Assembly: GCF_018998565.1 (NCBI RefSeq)
Contig: NZ_JAHNZO010000003.1
Location: forward strand, 248,001-312,000
DNA length: 64,000 bases
Source of the DNA: Paenibacillus oleatilyticus
GTDB lineage: Bacteria; Bacillota; Bacilli; Paenibacillales; NBRC-103111
Direction: 5' to 3'
Part shown: piece after piece, positions 1-8,452 of the stretch
How positions within the stretch are numbered: position 1 is the first letter of the stretch
Layout of the letters: the number at the start of each line of letters is the position of its first letter
Made by a program: the position numbers and the translations under genes
Notes under the pieces: model-generated
Told to the model about the DNA's origin: nothing
Database searches by the model: none
Seen by the model: the letters and a program-made list of their open reading frames with translations, nothing else

Positions 1-100
1 AGGCGAGAATGTGGAGAAGCGGATCGACAGCGGCGTGGAAGTCATCAACAAAGAAAACGCGCAGAAGAAGCTCGATTTCTTGAAAAGCTTGACGAAGTAA
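1..100 (+). CDS. C-terminal end of a sugar ABC transporter substrate-binding protein (partial)
   Basis: An open frame enters from the left edge and stops at TAA 98-100, giving about 32 residues that end in NAQKKLDFLKSLTK. A C-terminus with a V-x-V-I-N-K-E-N stretch is common in ribose/inositol-type periplasmic binding proteins, where the last helix packs on the second lobe. The next gene, 31 bp downstream on the same strand, is an inositol-dehydrogenase-like oxidoreductase, which fits a sugar or polyol uptake operon. Too little is present to name the ligand. The call rests mostly on context. Confidence 0.5.
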   Translation, partial: GENVEKRIDSGVEVINKENAQKKLDFLKSLTK

Positions 101-131
101 GAGGCATTTCATTATAGAGAGGAACATGGAT

Positions 132-1160
132 ATGGAGAGAATAAAAATAGGCATTATCGGCGCCGGCCGCATCGGCAAGCTTCATGCGGAAAACTTGAAG
201 CAGCTTCCGCAGGTGGAAATCAAGACGATTTCCGATATCTTCGCCGACAATATCCGCGATTGGGCGGCACAGAACGGCATTGCCAATGTTACCGCTGACT
301 ATAAGGACATTATGCAGGACCCGGAAATTGCAGCCGTCTTCATCTGCTCGCCGACGGATACGCACATTGCCATGATCGAAGAAGCGGCCAAGGCCGGGAA
401 GCACATTTTTTGCGAGAAGCCGATCAGCTTCGCCTTGGATAAGACAGTGCAAGCGCTGGAGCTGGTCGAGAAATCGGGCGTCAAGTTCCAAACCGGCTTC
501 AACCGCAGGTTCGACCATAATATGAGCCGGATTCAGGAGCTGGTCCGGGAGGGGAAAATCGGCGACACGCATATTTTGAAAATCACCTCCCGCGACCCGG
601 CGCCGCCGCATAAGGAGTATATCCCCGCCTCCGGAGGCATGTTCATCGACATGACGATTCACGATTTCGATATCGCCCGGTTTATGGTCGGCAGCGACGT
701 GGAAGAGGTGTTCGTACAGGGCGCGGTTCTCGTCGATCCGATGTTTGCCGAGTGCGGCGATATCGATACGGCCATCATTTCGCTCAAGTTCAAGAACGGT
801 GCTCTGGGCGTCATCGATAACAGCCGTCAGGCGCATTTCTACGATCAGCGGGTCGAGGTGTTCGGCTCGAAGGGCTGCCTGACGATCCAGAACGATTATC
901 CGAGCAGCGCGGAGCTCTATACTGCGGATGGCGTGTACCGGGATAAGCCGCTTTACTTCTTCCTGGAACGGTACAACGAAGCTTATGTAAAGGAAGTCAA
1001 GGCGTTTATCAACGCCCTCGTTCACGATACGCCGGTGCCGGTCAGCGCGAACGACGGTTATCAAGCCGAATTGATCGCTCATGCGGCAAGATTATCCTTG
1101 CAGGAAAAGCGTCCGGTGAAGGTAGAGGAAGTATTAACGCAATGGCATATTAGTGTATAA
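132..1160 (+). CDS. iolG: Gfo/Idh/MocA oxidoreductase, inositol 2-dehydrogenase-like
   Basis: This 342-residue protein is a probable NAD-dependent polyol dehydrogenase, of the type that oxidises myo-inositol to 2-keto-inositol. The N-terminus carries the Rossmann motif GIIGAGRIGKLH. The EKP motif (CEKPISF, near residue 100) has the catalytic lysine, and the DMTIHDFDIARF segment has the Asp/His of the family. DQRVEVFGSKG in the C-terminal half is typical of IolG. The ribosome site AGAGAGG (116-122) is 3 nt from the ATG at 126 but 9 nt from the ATG at 132, so 132 was chosen. It follows a sugar-binding protein and precedes a LacI regulator and an aldolase. Related scyllo-inositol or sugar dehydrogenases cannot be excluded. 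Confidence 0.78.
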   Translation: MERIKIGIIGAGRIGKLHAENLKQLPQVEIKTISDIFADNIRDWAAQNGIANVTADYKDIMQDPEIAAVFICSPTDTHIAMIEEAAKAGKHIFCEKPISFALDKTVQALELVEKSGVKFQTGFNRRFDHNMSRIQELVREGKIGDTHILKITSRDPAPPHKEYIPASGGMFIDMTIHDFDIARFMVGSDVEEVFVQGAVLVDPMFAECGDIDTAIISLKFKNGALGVIDNSRQAHFYDQRVEVFGSKGCLTIQNDYPSSAELYTADGVYRDKPLYFFLERYNEAYVKEVKAFINALVHDTPVPVSANDGYQAELIAHAARLSLQEKRPVKVEEVLTQWHISV

Positions 1161-1197
1161 TTGTTGATATGTCATTTCGTTGAAAGAAGTGGAAGCT

Positions 1198-2217
1198 ATG
1201 AAGGCTACAATTTATGACGTTGCCAAGCAGGCAGGCGTATCCATTGCCACCGTCTCCAAAGTGATCAATCAAACGGGGCGCATCAGCGAGGAAACGCGGG
1301 CCAAGGTCAGTCGGATCATGCAGGAGTTGAATTACCAGCCAAGCGTCGTGGCTTCGGCTCTGACGGGGAAGCAAACCTTCACGCTCGGCTTGTTGTTGCC
1401 CGATTTGGCCAACCCGTTCTTTGCGGAAATCGCGAGAAGTGTGGAGGATCGTGCGCACGAGCTCGGCTTCAGCGTCATGATTTGCAGCACGGACAACAAT
1501 CTTTTGAGAGAAGAACGAAATATTTCGTTGCTGAAGCAAAAAAGCGTGGACGGCATTATCATTGCCACCGGCGTACGCAACGATGCGATATTGAAGGACT
1601 TGAAAAAACAAAACTTTCCGGTCGCGCTCATTGCCCGCGATATGCCTTCCCTGGCGATCGATACCGTGCTGGTGGACGATTTCATCGGCGGGCATATGGC
1701 GGCCTCGCATCTCATTGAGCAGGGTCATCGGCAAATTGCCGTCATCGCCGAGGACACATTGGTGATGAGCAGTAAGGAACGGATACGGGGGTACCGGTTC
1801 GCACTGGAGGAAGCGGGCATTGCCTATAATCCGGAGCTGGTGCGGATCAGCGATTTTAAAGTAACGGATGCGAAGCAGGTTGCCGGGGAAATGCTGGACT
1901 CCTCGCAGCCGCCGACGGCCATCTTTGCCTGTAACGATCTGCTGGCCACCGGCGTGATTCAAGCCGTACGCGAAAGAGGCTTGTCCGTTCCCGGCGATTT
2001 ATCTATCGTCGGATTCGACAATACGCTGCTGGCGACGATTGTCGATCCTCCGTTAACGACGGTTGCGCAGCCCATTCAGGAAATGGGTCAGAAGGTCGTC
2101 GATCTGATTATTCGCATCATCAACGATAAAAATTCCACCAAGCAGCGCATCGTGATGCTGCCTGAGCTTGTTATCCGTTCCTCCGTGTCCCGGCCTGGCG
2201 AATACCGGAATAAGTGA
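1198..2217 (+). CDS. LacI-family transcriptional regulator
   Basis: A 339-residue LacI/GalR repressor. The N-terminal helix-turn-helix reads ATIYDVAKQAGVSIATVSKV, followed by the hinge (PSVVASALTGKQT) and a periplasmic-binding-protein-like sensor domain (LGLLLPDLANPFFAEIARSVE onward). The ATG at 1198 is preferred to the in-frame TTG at 1180 because the HTH of this family normally starts two to four residues from the N-terminus. The gene lies 37 bp after the IolG-like gene and 21 bp before an aldolase, all on one strand, so it probably regulates this sugar/polyol operon. The effector is unknown. Confidence 0.9.
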   Translation: MKATIYDVAKQAGVSIATVSKVINQTGRISEETRAKVSRIMQELNYQPSVVASALTGKQTFTLGLLLPDLANPFFAEIARSVEDRAHELGFSVMICSTDNNLLREERNISLLKQKSVDGIIIATGVRNDAILKDLKKQNFPVALIARDMPSLAIDTVLVDDFIGGHMAASHLIEQGHRQIAVIAEDTLVMSSKERIRGYRFALEEAGIAYNPELVRISDFKVTDAKQVAGEMLDSSQPPTAIFACNDLLATGVIQAVRERGLSVPGDLSIVGFDNTLLATIVDPPLTTVAQPIQEMGQKVVDLIIRIINDKNSTKQRIVMLPELVIRSSVSRPGEYRNK

Positions 2218-2238
2218 GGGACAAAGGAGCCGCAAGAA

Positions 2239-3102
2239 ATGACGATTGTATCCATGAAACACATACTGGAGCGGGCGCTTGGCGGGCGGTATGCGGTCGG
2301 ACAGTTCAATCTGAACAACCTGGAGTTCACGCAGGCGATTCTGCAGGCGGCGCAAGAGGAGCGGTCGCCGGTCATTCTCGGCGTGAGCGAAGCATATATC
2401 CCTTATATGGGCGGCCTGCCGTTCATCGCGGGAATGGTCAAAGCGCTCGTCGCGGAATACGGCATTACGGTGCCGGTCGCGCTGCACTTGGATCACGGCT
2501 CCACCTATGAGGTATGCATTCGGGCGATTCACGCCGGGTTTACTTCCGTCATGATCGATGCGTCGCATCATTCGCTGGAGCACAACATCGAAGTAACCCG
2601 CAGCGTGACGCAGGCCGCACATGCGCTTGGCGTCAGCGTGGAAGCCGAGCTTGGCCGGATTACGGGCCGGGAGGACGATCTCGTGGTCGACGAGGCGGAA
2701 GCGATGTATGCCGTGCCCGAAGAATGCCTGCGGCTGGTCCGGGAGACCGGCATCGACTGCCTGGCGCCGGCGCTCGGCTCCGTGCACGGTCCGTATCGCG
2801 GCCAGCCTCAGCTCGGATTTGACCGCATGGCGGAAATTCAGCAGCTGACCGGGCTGCCTCTGGTCCTGCATGGAGGAAGCGGCCTACCCGAGGAAGAGAT
2901 TCGCAGGGCGATCTCGCTCGGCACGGCCAAAATCAATGTGAACACGGACAATCAAATGGCCTTCACGGCCACGATCCGAAGCTTCCTGAACGACCATCCC
3001 GAAGCTTACGATCCGCGTAATTATTTGGTGCCAGCCCGCGAAGCGATTAAAGAGGCGGTCAAAGCTAAAATCCGCCTGTTCGGCAGCGGGAATCGAGCCT
3101 AA
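2239..3102 (+). CDS. Class II fructose-bisphosphate/ketose-bisphosphate aldolase
   Basis: A 287-residue zinc-dependent class II aldolase, which cleaves a ketose bisphosphate (or the deoxy-keto acid phosphate of inositol breakdown) to give DHAP or an aldehyde. Zinc and active-site motifs are visible: HLDHGSTYE (catalytic Asp and zinc His), [24 protein letters not shown] and the phosphate-binding INVNTDNQ. The overall pattern ([40 protein letters not shown]) is closer to FbaA than to IolJ, although the neighbours suggest an inositol-type role. AAAGGAG at 2223-2229 is 9 nt from the start. It is the last gene of the operon, before a strong terminator. Confidence 0.88.
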   Translation: MTIVSMKHILERALGGRYAVGQFNLNNLEFTQAILQAAQEERSPVILGVSEAYIPYMGGLPFIAGMVKALVAEYGITVPVALHLDHGSTYEVCIRAIHAGFTSVMIDASHHSLEHNIEVTRSVTQAAHALGVSVEAELGRITGREDDLVVDEAEAMYAVPEECLRLVRETGIDCLAPALGSVHGPYRGQPQLGFDRMAEIQQLTGLPLVLHGGSGLPEEEIRRAISLGTAKINVNTDNQMAFTATIRSFLNDHPEAYDPRNYLVPAREAIKEAVKAKIRLFGSGNRA

Positions 3103-3115
3103 TTGCATAAAGAAG

Positions 3116-3178
3116 AGCGCCTCCGGCCCCGGAATGAGTATGAACTGCTCATTCCATAAGGCTGGAGGCGCTTTTTTT
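3116..3178 (+). terminator. Rho-independent terminator, probably bidirectional
   Basis: The arms AGCGCCTCC (3116-3124) and GGAGGCGCT (3164-3172) enclose an inner hairpin GGAATGAG/CTCATTCC and are followed by a run of T. It ends the aldolase operon and lies between convergent genes. Confidence 0.9.
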
Positions 3179-3194
3179 GTTAGGATGCCTTTTC

Positions 3195-6100
3195 TTACGC
3201 CGCCGCGTCCTCGCTGTCCGGGGAATCGTCGCCGACTTCGAGCTGATCGTCGGTGCTATCCGTTGAATCCAGATCGTAGGTGTTCCCGGTCCAAGCTTGG
3301 ATTAACGCGTTGGCATCGGCGATCAATGCTGCTTTTGCCGCTTCGGAAATAACATCCTTCTTGGTCGCTTTGTCGATTTTCTTCTTAAAATCGTTCATCG
3401 CTTTGGCCGCCTGTTTCAGGTTTCCTTTCGCTTCGTGATTCTGAGCGGTCTTCAAGCTCGCGGACAGCTTATTCTTGAGCGGTCCGCTTAGCTCTCCGGC
3501 AGCATGATAAGATTCCAGCAGTTGCTGCATGGAAGCGATGTTGGTCTTAACGACAATCGAAATGACCGTCTGAGATACGTTGCCCGCCTGATCCGTAGCC
3601 GTGATTTGGACCGCGTGCGTTCCCAATTGGCCGGCCAAGCGCAGCGGAGTTCCGGGGGTATACGGCTTGCCGTCTACCGTGATCGTTGTCCCGGCAATGC
3701 CCGACACCGAATCGGAGGCCTGCACATCCAGCGCAAGCGTCTCGCTGTCCGTAAATTCGGTCCCGTCCGTCAAGGGAGAGCCGTTCGCCGTTGCAGCCAG
3801 GGTCGGAGCCGTTGTATCGACTTTCAGGAGGAGGGGCTTCGCCTTTTCCACATTGCCGGCTTTGTCCGTAGAGCGGTACCGCAGCCCGTACATTCCGTCT
3901 GTGCTGAATTGGATCGGTTCCATGTACAAAATCCAGTTTTTTCCCAAATCCAGGCTGTATTCCGTTCTGGCGATGCCGGACTGTTCGTCTTGTGCGGACA
4001 AGGTGACGGTTACCGGACGGACAAACCATCCTTGCTGCCCGTCCGGCCGGGAAGGCGAGACGCTCGCCGTCGTCACCGGCGGCGTTTTATCGTTCTCCCA
4101 TTCGATCGATTCCTTCAACCGGGCAATCAGCTCCCGAAGCGGGCTGATCGAGCTTTCGTAGTCGTACGGGAAATGATTGAGCATTTCTTGCAATTGGCTT
4201 CTCAGCCCGCTGTCACCTTTGCCCAAGGCCAGCAAGCCTTCCGCTTGTTTCACCAGCTCCAAATAGCTGTTCAACACCCCCGGTCCGTACACTTCAAACT
4301 CCAGAATGGAATAGCCGTATATCGTAGCTCGTTCGATGCCTTGAAGCTTGACATATCTCGCCTTGACGGCGGTGTCAAATTTGATCGTCTCGACGCCACC
4401 TTTGCCGTCGGTCACCGCATCGCCTGCTTTTACATTTTGCCACTGCTGGCTGTCGCCGGAAACGAGTATTTTGTACTTCTTGGCGTAAGCGCCTTCCCAT
4501 TTGATCACGACGCTGTCGATTTCCTGCTGTTCGCCGAGATCGACGCTGAACCAGTTATCGTCTGTAAAAGTACTCGACCATCTTGTGCCCGTATTCCCGT
4601 CGACAGCCTGATCCGGCGACAAATGAGGGGCCTCGCTGGTCGATGCTTCCGCATGCTTGTTTAATGCCAGGTTCATCCCGTCGAAGCTGACCGCCTTATT
4701 GTAAACGATCAGATTGTCGATAACGCCTTTAAAGGAATTGGCGGAGCTTCCGATCTTCTCGAGCGGCAGCACCAAGGTATCGATCCGGGGCGATGCGCCG
4801 TTCGTTACCCATAATTTTTCCACATACTCATTACCGTTGACATACAGGGATACGCCTTTGTTGTCCCCGGTCAGCAGCAAGTGCGTCCATTGTCCCGCCG
4901 GAACCTTGTATTGGAACGTGCTGTGATAGTGCTCCTTGGAAAAGCCCAGCAGCCCGGTCTTTCCTTCCTTGAGCTTCACTTGGCCGACAGGCGATTCCAG
5001 CAGCACCGCATCGTCCGGGTTGTCGGCATCCGGCTTGATCCACATGGAAACGGTCCATCCGAACCCTAACGCTTGCAGCGGCGTCTTGATGTAGCTTTCG
5101 CCTCCGCCGAACCGTACGCCTTTGCCGTATTTGCCGTCCGCTGCCGCTACATTTTTGCCGATGCCATTGTAGCCGTTGCCGGAAGCGTCGGCGAAGCCGT
5201 TTTCGAACAAATACTTGATGACGTTGCCGTCTTTATTCGGGACCTGCAGCTTGTGGGAGATGTTGGCGTTCGGCGCTTCGCCGATCCGTTCCGCTGCGGC
5301 TGCATAAGCGTTGTAATCGGCGTCTTCCCGGCTTCCTGTCCACATTTTTTCGGACAGCACCTGCACGCCGGGGAACATTCGGTCATGAGAATCGTCCATC
5401 GATAATCCGACGGAATCCGAAATGTCGTTCCATAGTGCCAGCATGGCGCCTTTCAGCTTTGGATGGCCGTAGGGCAGCGTCGTATCGCTAAATACGTTCG
5501 GTTCCCACATCTTATACATATATTTGGGGTCGATCCGATCCTTATACAATCTTGGCACAAGATACATGTAGCTGTTCTCCGTGTTCAGGATATCGTATCC
5601 AAGATCGATCGCTTGCCGGGCATCTCCGTAAGGCACGTGCCACACATCCATCGTGGCCTCGGTGCTTACCGGGGTGACCCCGTTGTATTCCCTCATGCCG
5701 CCCCAAATATGGGGATGCTTGCCTTTGCCGTTGATATACTTGACGAGCGTATCCATGTACCCGCGAAAAACCTCGGTATTGCCCCAATATTCGTCCGTCC
5801 CGACATGGACGTCGGGGCCGATAAAGGTCGGGTTGTCGCCATCGATATATTCGTCGAACAAACTTTTGACGAAATCGACCGTTTTCGGCTTCGTAATGTC
5901 CAGATGAGGTCCGGTCCCCAGAGAAGGATCGAAGCTGGTAAAAGCTCTGGAATGCCCCGGCGTATCAATCTCCGGAATGACATTCACGCCGTAGTCCATG
6001 CCAAGCCGCTGAAGATCGCGAAACTCCTCTTTGGTGTAAAAGCCGTTTTTGCTCGCAAGCCCGGGGGATTTCGTACTCTGCAGACGATATGCCGCAGTCG

Positions 6101-7532
6101 TGCCGTCTTGGAACGGCGTTCCTACATCGTCGTTCAAATGAATCTGAAATTGGTTCATTTTGTACCAGGACAGCAGCTTCACGTAGTCTCTCAGAAACTC
6201 AATCGTATAAAACTTTCTGGCAACGTCGATCATGAGCCCGCGCGTTTCGTACTTCGGATAATCCCGTGCCGTCCCTTTAGGGATATGGGCATGAGCTTCA
6301 TCCTGCTTCAAAATTTGCAGCGCCGATCTCGTCCCGAAAAAGACGCCTGTCACATCAGCCGATGTAATCGTGACATGATCGTTAACGTCGAAGAGGTAGC
6401 CTTCTTTTCCGAGCCAGGCTAAGGAATCGTCGATGGACAAATAAAGGTCGCCCGCCTGTGGAGCGCCGTAAATAATGTTCGCGCTGACGCCGGTAATATC
6501 CCGCAGATCTTCCTTCGTTTGCTCCGCGGCTTTTTGCAAAGCCGTTTTATGGGCCGGATTGACCACGATTCGCGAGGTCGGCTTCAGGGTGAAATTTCCG
6601 GTCCGGCCATGCCATTCGCGCAGCGACGGGATGACCTTCGGCTCCTTGTTCAAATCGTCCGTTTGCGTGTATTGCCCCGGCACCGCAGCAAGAATGTTCC
6701 CGGTGACGGCCTTCTGACCGGTTCCCGTATGTTCGACTTGAAACAGGAGATTCACTTTCGTATCCACAAGAGGCGTGTGGATTTTCCCCGCTTGATCGAT
6801 CACGGGCAGTCTGTCGCTGCCGTATACGGAAACCTTGTAGCCTTCAGGCACCTGAGGCAGAACAATCTCCGTCTGTCCTTTGGCAATAGGCGGGATTTGG
6901 GTGATGCCCTTCACGATTTTGGGCAATTCGCCGGCGTTATACACCTCGAATTCGAAGAAGGAGTACCCGTAAAAGGTGCCTTCCACAGGAGCACGCTGCA
7001 CGCCTTGAAATTTCACATACCTTGCTTTCACATCGTCAAAATCGGTCGTTTCCGTCCCGCCTCTGCATGCAATCTCGCCGTCATGGCCGAGCACGTTCGT
7101 CCAATGCTGCCCATCGCCTGAAACCAGCAGCTTGTACTTGCTGGCGGGGGTCTGCCATTTGATGGTCACCCGGTTTATGGTGAACTCTTCGCCGAGGTCC
7201 ACATAGAACCACTGATCGTCTTGCAGGGCGGACGACCATCGCGTGCTGCCGTTGCCGTCAACGGCATTGGCCGGCCCAAGCCAGTCCACTTCGTTCCCCG
7301 AAGCGTACACCGCTTGATGTACCGCCAAATTAACGCCGACCGGGGTACTGACAACATTCGCAGGCATGGCCCTGCCGCCGTAAACGGTTTCATAAACAGA
7401 CCGGGTAACGGGAAGCATCGGAGAAACGTCGCCTGTCCGCCCCGCCTCAGCGGCTGCTTGTGGCAGGCCTGCGGGGAAAAGCGTGGAGAGAAGCACCAGT
7501 GACAACAAACCAGAAAGCGTTTTCCTTTTCAT
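3195..7532 (-). CDS. Secreted multidomain GH20 beta-N-acetylhexosaminidase
   Basis: A 1445-residue exported enzyme predicted to remove terminal GlcNAc/GalNAc from glycans or chitin fragments. The ATG at 7532 follows AAGGAGGAG and opens a signal peptide (MKRKTLSGLLSLVLLSTLF...AAAEA). Domains in order: an F5/8-type C (CBM32-like) module at about 65-200; a GH20b alpha/beta domain at about 320-420; the GH20 barrel at about 430-760 (RGLMIDVARKFY, IPEIDTPGH), with the catalytic Asp580-Glu581 pair in GTDEYW; a LamG-like module at about 790-920; a second F5/8 module at about 950-1085; Ig/OmpL47-like repeats; and a helical FIMAH domain near 1320-1400. The C-terminus is acidic (TDDQLEVGDDSPDSED). No SLH or LPXTG anchor is present, so it is probably secreted freely or bound through its carbohydrate modules. 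Confidence 0.92.
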   Translation of the reverse strand: MKRKTLSGLLSLVLLSTLFPAGLPQAAAEAGRTGDVSPMLPVTRSVYETVYGGRAMPANVVSTPVGVNLAVHQAVYASGNEVDWLGPANAVDGNGSTRWSSALQDDQWFYVDLGEEFTINRVTIKWQTPASKYKLLVSGDGQHWTNVLGHDGEIACRGGTETTDFDDVKARYVKFQGVQRAPVEGTFYGYSFFEFEVYNAGELPKIVKGITQIPPIAKGQTEIVLPQVPEGYKVSVYGSDRLPVIDQAGKIHTPLVDTKVNLLFQVEHTGTGQKAVTGNILAAVPGQYTQTDDLNKEPKVIPSLREWHGRTGNFTLKPTSRIVVNPAHKTALQKAAEQTKEDLRDITGVSANIIYGAPQAGDLYLSIDDSLAWLGKEGYLFDVNDHVTITSADVTGVFFGTRSALQILKQDEAHAHIPKGTARDYPKYETRGLMIDVARKFYTIEFLRDYVKLLSWYKMNQFQIHLNDDVGTPFQDGTTAAYRLQSTKSPGLASKNGFYTKEEFRDLQRLGMDYGVNVIPEIDTPGHSRAFTSFDPSLGTGPHLDITKPKTVDFVKSLFDEYIDGDNPTFIGPDVHVGTDEYWGNTEVFRGYMDTLVKYINGKGKHPHIWGGMREYNGVTPVSTEATMDVWHVPYGDARQAIDLGYDILNTENSYMYLVPRLYKDRIDPKYMYKMWEPNVFSDTTLPYGHPKLKGAMLALWNDISDSVGLSMDDSHDRMFPGVQVLSEKMWTGSREDADYNAYAAAAERIGEAPNANISHKLQVPNKDGNVIKYLFENGFADASGNGYNGIGKNVAAADGKYGKGVRFGGGESYIKTPLQALGFGWTVSMWIKPDADNPDDAVLLESPVGQVKLKEGKTGLLGFSKEHYHSTFQYKVPAGQWTHLLLTGDNKGVSLYVNGNEYVEKLWVTNGASPRIDTLVLPLEKIGSSANSFKGVIDNLIVYNKAVSFDGMNLALNKHAEASTSEAPHLSPDQAVDGNTGTRWSSTFTDDNWFSVDLGEQQEIDSVVIKWEGAYAKKYKILVSGDSQQWQNVKAGDAVTDGKGGVETIKFDTAVKARYVKLQGIERATIYGYSILEFEVYGPGVLNSYLELVKQAEGLLALGKGDSGLRSQLQEMLNHFPYDYESSISPLRELIARLKESIEWENDKTPPVTTASVSPSRPDGQQGWFVRPVTVTLSAQDEQSGIARTEYSLDLGKNWILYMEPIQFSTDGMYGLRYRSTDKAGNVEKAKPLLLKVDTTAPTLAATANGSPLTDGTEFTDSETLALDVQASDSVSGIAGTTITVDGKPYTPGTPLRLAGQLGTHAVQITATDQAGNVSQTVISIVVKTNIASMQQLLESYHAAGELSGPLKNKLSASLKTAQNHEAKGNLKQAAKAMNDFKKKIDKATKKDVISEAAKAALIADANALIQAWTGNTYDLDSTDSTDDQLEVGDDSPDSEDAAA

Positions 7533-7575
7533 GTTCTCCTCCTTGTGCATTTTTGGAAAAAGCACCTCAACTTTT

Positions 7576-7603
7576 ATATTAAGAGGCCGGCTTTTCGATT
7601 CAA
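7576..7603 (-). promoter_or_regulatory. Candidate sigma-A promoter of the GH20 gene
   Basis: On the minus strand, TTGAAT and TAATAT are separated by 16 bp, about 45 bp upstream of the GH20 start codon. The match is moderate and rests on position and consensus only. Confidence 0.45.
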
Positions 7604-7648
7604 ATAGACAACTTATTACTTTCCATATACATTTGATTACTTTTGAAC

Positions 7649-7680
7649 AAAAAAAGAGAGCCTGCCGGTTGGCAAGCTCT
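7649..7680 (-). terminator. Minus-strand terminator-like hairpin with no gene in front of it
   Basis: Read on the minus strand, AGAGCTTGCC and GGCAGGCTCT flank a 4-nt loop and are followed by a C and seven T. It lies upstream of the GH20 promoter. The next gene to the right (TraX-like) runs the other way, so no minus-strand gene precedes it. It may be a leftover terminator or part of a leader RNA. Confidence 0.6.
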
Positions 7681-7796
7681 TCGATAAACTATTGCTTTCC
7701 GTGGACCGATTGCCAGAACGTTACCCTTAACAAAAGCTTGCGGTTTCCAACAGCGCGGTGTACGTTGATATAAAATGAGCATGAACGGGGGATTCT

Positions 7797-8429
7797 ATGC
7801 AGCTTATCGCCATGATCACGATGCTGGCGGATCACATCGGCGCCGTTTTCTTTGAAGATCAGGCGATATGGAGAGTGATCGGCCGAATCGCCTTCCCGAT
7901 CTACGCCTATGGCATCGTGCTAGGGTACAGGCATACGAGAGATTTGAAAAGCTACATGAAGCGTCTGCTCATCCTGGCCGTTCTATCGCAAGCGCCTTAT
8001 ATGCTGGCCTTGGGGAAGATGGGCGTGAACGCCGTAGGGACGCTGCTTGTGTGCGTAGCGGTCCTATATGTCATGGAACACCGCAAAAAAAGCGTTTGGC
8101 TTCCGGTTGCCGTCGCTTCGGTCGTGATCATGGAGGCTTTGAGCTTCGATTACGGCTTGTACGGACTGCTGCTGGTGCTGATCTATCGCTATACGAAAAG
8201 CCATACGATGGTGATTAGTCACTTTATTCTGAACGTCCTGTTTCTGGCGCTCAAGGGCTGGGTCCTTGGCGCATACAGCATTATTGCCACGATAGGCATC
8301 GCCTATGCGCCTGCGTTGTATGGACAATTCGAGCGCCGGAGCGTTCCGGGGTGGCTGTGGAGAAGCTTTTATCCGGCGCATTTGGCCGTCCTAGCGCTGA
8401 TCGAACCGATCGTCGCGTTGTACCGATAG
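7797..8429 (+). CDS. TraX-family membrane protein
   Basis: A 210-residue polytopic membrane protein of the TraX family (named for the F-pilin acetylase; the role of chromosomal homologues is mostly unknown). The N-terminus MQLIAMITMLADHIGAVFF with its conserved Asp-His, and GRIAFPIYAYGIVLGYRHT, are hallmark TraX segments. About six to seven hydrophobic helices follow, and the C-terminus is short and basic. GGGGGA lies 5 nt before the ATG. It is a single gene, convergent with ktrB, with only 23 bp between the stop codons. Confidence 0.85.
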   Translation: MQLIAMITMLADHIGAVFFEDQAIWRVIGRIAFPIYAYGIVLGYRHTRDLKSYMKRLLILAVLSQAPYMLALGKMGVNAVGTLLVCVAVLYVMEHRKKSVWLPVAVASVVIMEALSFDYGLYGLLLVLIYRYTKSHTMVISHFILNVLFLALKGWVLGAYSIIATIGIAYAPALYGQFERRSVPGWLWRSFYPAHLAVLALIEPIVALYR

Positions 8430-8452
8430 CTTTGCGGTCCCCTCACCCGTCT

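Noticed and set aside
7600..7790. Possible c-di-GMP or other riboswitch in the GH20 upstream region on the minus strand
   Set aside because: A short ACGGAAAGC stretch recalls the GEMM core, but the paired stems and the tetraloop-receptor elements could not be found.
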